A stretch of DNA of 9,473 nt from Arenicellales bacterium (GTDB lineage: Bacteria; Pseudomonadota; Gammaproteobacteria; Arenicellales; UBA868). The translations under genes and the position numbers were made by a program. Positions within the stretch are counted from its first letter, which is position 1; each line of letters starts with the position of its first letter. The stretch is from the NCBI GenBank assembly GCA_028825345.1, contig JAPKAJ010000082.1, positions 1 through 9,473 of the forward strand, given 5' to 3'. Below are positions 7,286-9,473 of this stretch, in pieces. Below the pieces are notes generated by a model. It searched no databases. It saw only the letters and a program-made list of their open reading frames with translations, and had not been told where the DNA came from.

Positions 7286-7333
7286 AAATGGCTTGCATAT
7301 AAGGTCCATTTCGAATAATTTAACATACCAATT
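7286..7333. promoter_or_regulatory. Probable MocR operator in the divergent promoter region
   Basis: This is the second copy of the block seen at 4705-4752. GGTCCA is at 7303-7308 and ATACCA at 7325-7330, again 22 bp apart, and the flanking AAATGG and AATT are also shared. It ends 19 bases before the MocR ATG and lies about 60-100 bases upstream of the enolase-superfamily gene on the other strand, so one protein bound here could control both directions. Weak promoter-like hexamers overlap it (TTGCAT and TAATTT, 17 bp apart, plus strand). The shared block is observed; the regulatory role is inferred. Confidence 0.68.
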
Positions 7334-7352
7334 ACTATTGAATCATAGAGTC

Positions 7353-8888
7353 ATGGTCAAAAGAAGCGCGGGGGCACTGCTGCAGTCTATCGAAATCGAC
7401 TACGACTCACCCCGCACGTTAAGCACACAGATCACCATTGCCATCCGCGACATTATCCTTATTGGCGGGCTGCCAGCGGGGGCCCGACTGCCTTCGACCC
7501 GCACGCTGGCAAAAGATCTGAGCGTCTCTCGAACCACCATGGTGGAGGCCTTTGAAAGGCTCGTTGCCGAGGGACTGCTGGTTTCCACAACCGGCGCCGG
7601 CACATTCGTCAGCGATGCGCTGCGGACCAAACAACAGTACAGCCCGCCCTCAGTTGAGCCCGAGGCAACTGGAATTAAACAGCGGTATTCTCCTTCTTTG
7701 CAGCATCGGGGGTTCCTGCACCGGTTTGGAGATTCTCGCGATACTGCCGGACAGTGGAATACGTTTGGGGAACGACTACCCCACCAGGTGCGTGCTTTTA
7801 CCACTGCCATGCCAGCGCTTGATCAATTCCCCCTTGCGCTCTGGGCGAGACGGAACTCCAGGCATTGGCGAAACTCAAGGGATATTGTTCTGGGCTACGG
7901 CGATCCAGCCGGCTATCCACCTTTGCGCCGCGCCATCACCGCCCACCTTAAGGCCACCCACGGAATTAGTTGCGAGCCGGAGCAGCTTTTTGTCACCAAT
8001 GGCGCCCAGCAGGCATTTCATTTTATTGCCTCGGTCATCTTGGAACCGGGAGAAAAGGCTTGGATCGAGAACCCCGGCGCCATCGGCGCTCGTAACGCAC
8101 TACTGGCAGCCGGTGCCGAGCTGGTGCCAGTGGGTGTGGATAGCGAAGGCATTATGGTGGAGCAGGGTATCAATAGGGCGCCACACTTCAGATTGGCCTT
8201 TGTCACGCCGGTGCATCAGCAGCCTATGGCCGTCACCATGAGTCTGGCACGGCGTCTCGCATTGCTTGAGGCCGCGGAGCGCGCCAACGCCTGGATTATT
8301 GAGGACGACTTTGATGGCGAGTTTTATTATGGCAGTCATCGCCTGCCAAGCCTGAAGAGTGTGGACCGGAGCGGGCGGGTTTTCTATGTCGGAACATTTA
8401 GTAAGACCCTGTTTCCAGCATTACGGTTAGGCTATTTCCTGGTGCCGGAATCCATGGTGGAATTATTTCGGACCGCAATCTCGGCCTACGTTTCGGGTGC
8501 GCCTTCGAACCCCCAGGCTGTGGTTTCAGACTTTATGGAAGAAGGTCACTATGCCACCCATATCCGTCGCATGCGCAAAATATATTTAGAGCGCTACGAG
8601 GTGTTCCTGGACTGCTCCAGGCGGCGCCTTGACGGCCTGCTGGATATCGAACCCACCGACGCGGGCCTGCACACCATTGGTAATCTGAAATGCGGATTGA
8701 TCGATACCGACGTGGCAGCCCGTGCCGAGAAGCAGAACATCACAGTCACACCCATTCGCCGTTTTTGCATCAGTGATGCCGATGTGAATGGTCTGTTGCT
8801 GGGGTTCAGTGGTATTGACCAGTCGGCTATTAAGGCCGGTGTAGCCACCCTGGCCAGGGTGCTGGAAACCCAGGCATCTAGAATATGA
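7353..8888 (+). CDS. MocR-type transcriptional regulator (GntR HTH fused to aminotransferase fold)
   Basis: A 511-residue regulator. An N-terminal GntR winged helix covers about residues 22-88 (RLPSTRTLAKDLSVSRTTM, then EGLLVSTTGAGTFVS). A linker of about 60 residues leads to a class I aminotransferase-like domain. The PLP-binding features are in place: GYGDPAGYPPLR, NGAQQA, VTPVHQQP, the Asp in IIEDDFDGEF and Lys351 in TFSKTLFPALRLGY, which should form the Schiff base. Such proteins bind DNA at direct repeats and respond to PLP adducts of amino compounds, usually activating divergent genes and repressing themselves. An upstream GTG at 7275 would extend the frame by 26 residues, but that stretch contains the operator and lacks domain similarity, so ATG 7353 is chosen. 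The divergent enzyme operon and the second operator define its likely regulon. Confidence 0.93.
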   Translation: MVKRSAGALLQSIEIDYDSPRTLSTQITIAIRDIILIGGLPAGARLPSTRTLAKDLSVSRTTMVEAFERLVAEGLLVSTTGAGTFVSDALRTKQQYSPPSVEPEATGIKQRYSPSLQHRGFLHRFGDSRDTAGQWNTFGERLPHQVRAFTTAMPALDQFPLALWARRNSRHWRNSRDIVLGYGDPAGYPPLRRAITAHLKATHGISCEPEQLFVTNGAQQAFHFIASVILEPGEKAWIENPGAIGARNALLAAGAELVPVGVDSEGIMVEQGINRAPHFRLAFVTPVHQQPMAVTMSLARRLALLEAAERANAWIIEDDFDGEFYYGSHRLPSLKSVDRSGRVFYVGTFSKTLFPALRLGYFLVPESMVELFRTAISAYVSGAPSNPQAVVSDFMEEGHYATHIRRMRKIYLERYEVFLDCSRRRLDGLLDIEPTDAGLHTIGNLKCGLIDTDVAARAEKQNITVTPIRRFCISDADVNGLLLGFSGIDQSAIKAGVATLARVLETQASRI

Positions 8889-9037
8889 CCTACGACTACA
8901 TCGCAGTCGATGCAGGATTGACGAGTTGCGTGCTTGATAACAACCTGACAAAAAAGTCACTACAAAACGTTACTGCTTGGGGCGGCGATGACGACTTCGA
9001 TTACGACGATGGCGGCCTATCGACTCTATGTTTTTAA
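8885..9037 (+). pseudogene. Decayed N-terminal fragment of a GMC (choline-dehydrogenase-type) oxidoreductase
   Basis: An ATG overlapping the MocR stop (ATGA) opens 50 codons. The product begins MTYDYIAVDAGLTSCVLDNN and contains GGDDDFDYDDGG. The GMC family starts with Y-D-Y-I-V-V-G-A-G-S-A-G-C-V-L-A-N-R-L, followed about 20 residues later by E-A-G-G-D-D. The order and spacing match, but the FAD-binding GxGxxG has become DAGLTS and the chain ends at a TAA after 50 residues, against the usual 530 or more. This points to a dead fragment rather than a working small protein. The assignment is from motif recognition only. Confidence 0.55.
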
Positions 9038-9133
9038 CATTGGCGCCATCCGGTTCGTTTTGTTTTGCTGATCACCACGGCGCTGTTTTTGTTGGTGCAG
9101 GTATTGGGAAAAAACAACAGTCTGGGCGCGTGA
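9038..9133 (+). other. Hydrophobic fragment, possible remnant of a membrane-protein gene
   Basis: Directly after the TAA of the preceding fragment, the same frame stays open for 31 codons and contains RFVLLITTALFLLVQVLG, a plausible membrane segment, before a TGA. An overlapping frame (8987-9070) ends in YRLYVFNIGAIRFVLF, so a single frameshift would join the two readings. There is no start codon or ribosome-binding site for the segment. It may be debris of another gene, and I do not recognise the family. The remaining bases to 9208 hold only the upstream region of the next gene. Confidence 0.25.
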
Positions 9134-9208
9134 CTGGTGTTCGCATAAATATCAGAAGTTGTGTAAACAAGTGTCAACGCACGATCAATGCAAACTAGGA
9201 GGAGCGAG

Positions 9209-9473
9209 ATGAGTCAATTGGAACCGGTCAGGATTCCGGCAGGTCACGGAAAGGCTGTACGTCTTGGGGCGGGTGCGAAAGTAAAACTTATCAATACCTA
9301 TGGCACCCAGGTCGTCGACTGCTGGGCGTTAAATGCCTACGATCTGAATGAGTTCATGTCGATGGAGTCGACGCGGGCGACCAATGTGCGACTCAACCCC
9401 ATCCTGGGCGATACGTTCCTCACCAATAGGCGCCGTGCGATTATTACCCTCGTGGAAGATACGACCCCCGGTA
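9209..9473 (+). CDS. DUF1989 / urea-carboxylase-associated protein, N-terminal part
   Basis: The frame opens at an ATG with AGGAGG six bases upstream and runs off the window after 88 codons. Residues IPAGHGKAVRLGAG (9-22), LINTYGTQVVDCWALN (27-42), EFMSMESTRA and TNRRRAIITLVEDTTPG follow the conserved course of the DUF1989 family (usually about 200-250 residues), in which ..VVDTWAFN and ..SMEHTR are hallmarks. Two members of this family, CgdA and CgdB, act together as carboxyguanidine deiminase in guanidine breakdown; many others are uncharacterised. No carboxylase is visible here, so that role should not be transferred. It may belong to a separate plus-strand unit, since no copy of the MocR operator precedes it. 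The metal- or substrate-binding C-terminal part is outside the window. Confidence 0.85.
   Translation, partial: MSQLEPVRIPAGHGKAVRLGAGAKVKLINTYGTQVVDCWALNAYDLNEFMSMESTRATNVRLNPILGDTFLTNRRRAIITLVEDTTPG

Noticed and set aside
7552..8241. 229-codon ORF in another frame inside the MocR gene
   Set aside because: The product is rich in Ser, Pro and Arg with no domain, and the overlapping MocR frame is fully explained by HTH and aminotransferase motifs.
9158..9178. Imperfect palindrome GTTG...CAAC before the DUF1989 gene
   Set aside because: Only the outer four bases pair and the next positions mismatch. It has no second copy in the window, so I do not call an operator.

Overview
The window carries a catabolic and uptake gene cluster from a Gram-negative bacterium, probably a proteobacterium. 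The evidence is a Sec signal peptide on a binding protein, a PotABCD-type transporter, a MocR regulator, moderate GC content and Shine-Dalgarno starts. A marine gammaproteobacterium would fit, but the sequence alone does not fix the taxon. I see no rRNA, tRNA, CRISPR array, transposase or phage gene.

Layout. (a) 1-66: the last 21 codons of a plus-strand gene, possibly of the glutamine-synthetase family. (b) 67-594: no intact gene; 384-593 holds a frameshifted remnant of the N-terminal part of an enolase-superfamily gene related to the intact one at 6118-7227. (c) 595-4593, minus strand: a tightly packed ABC transporter operon in transcription order binding protein, ATPase, permease, permease, with a strong hairpin between binding protein and ATPase. 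(d) 4804-7227, minus strand: a mandelate-racemase-type enolase-superfamily enzyme followed by an FAD-dependent amine oxidase of the PuuB/DAO type. (e) 7353-8888, plus strand: a MocR-type (GntR plus aminotransferase fold) regulator, divergent from (d). (f) 8885-9133: a decayed start of a GMC oxidoreductase gene and a short hydrophobic fragment. (g) 9209 to the end: the first 88 codons of a DUF1989 (urea-carboxylase-associated) protein.

How the parts fit. The same sequence block, with half-sites GGTCCA and ATACCA exactly 22 bp apart, lies upstream of the transporter operon (about 4705-4752) and in the divergent region between the enolase gene and the MocR gene (about 7286-7333). This is the expected pattern if the MocR protein controls its own gene, the two enzymes and the transporter as one regulon. 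The simplest reading is import of a small cationic or amine-containing compound, with the FAD oxidase and the enolase-superfamily enzyme acting on it or its products. The substrate cannot be read from the sequence. An acid-sugar-dehydratase/racemase fold paired with an amine oxidase and a polyamine-type importer is the most unusual point. Two degraded catabolic genes flank the cluster and one of them is related to a gene inside it, so the locus appears to have been rearranged or replaced.
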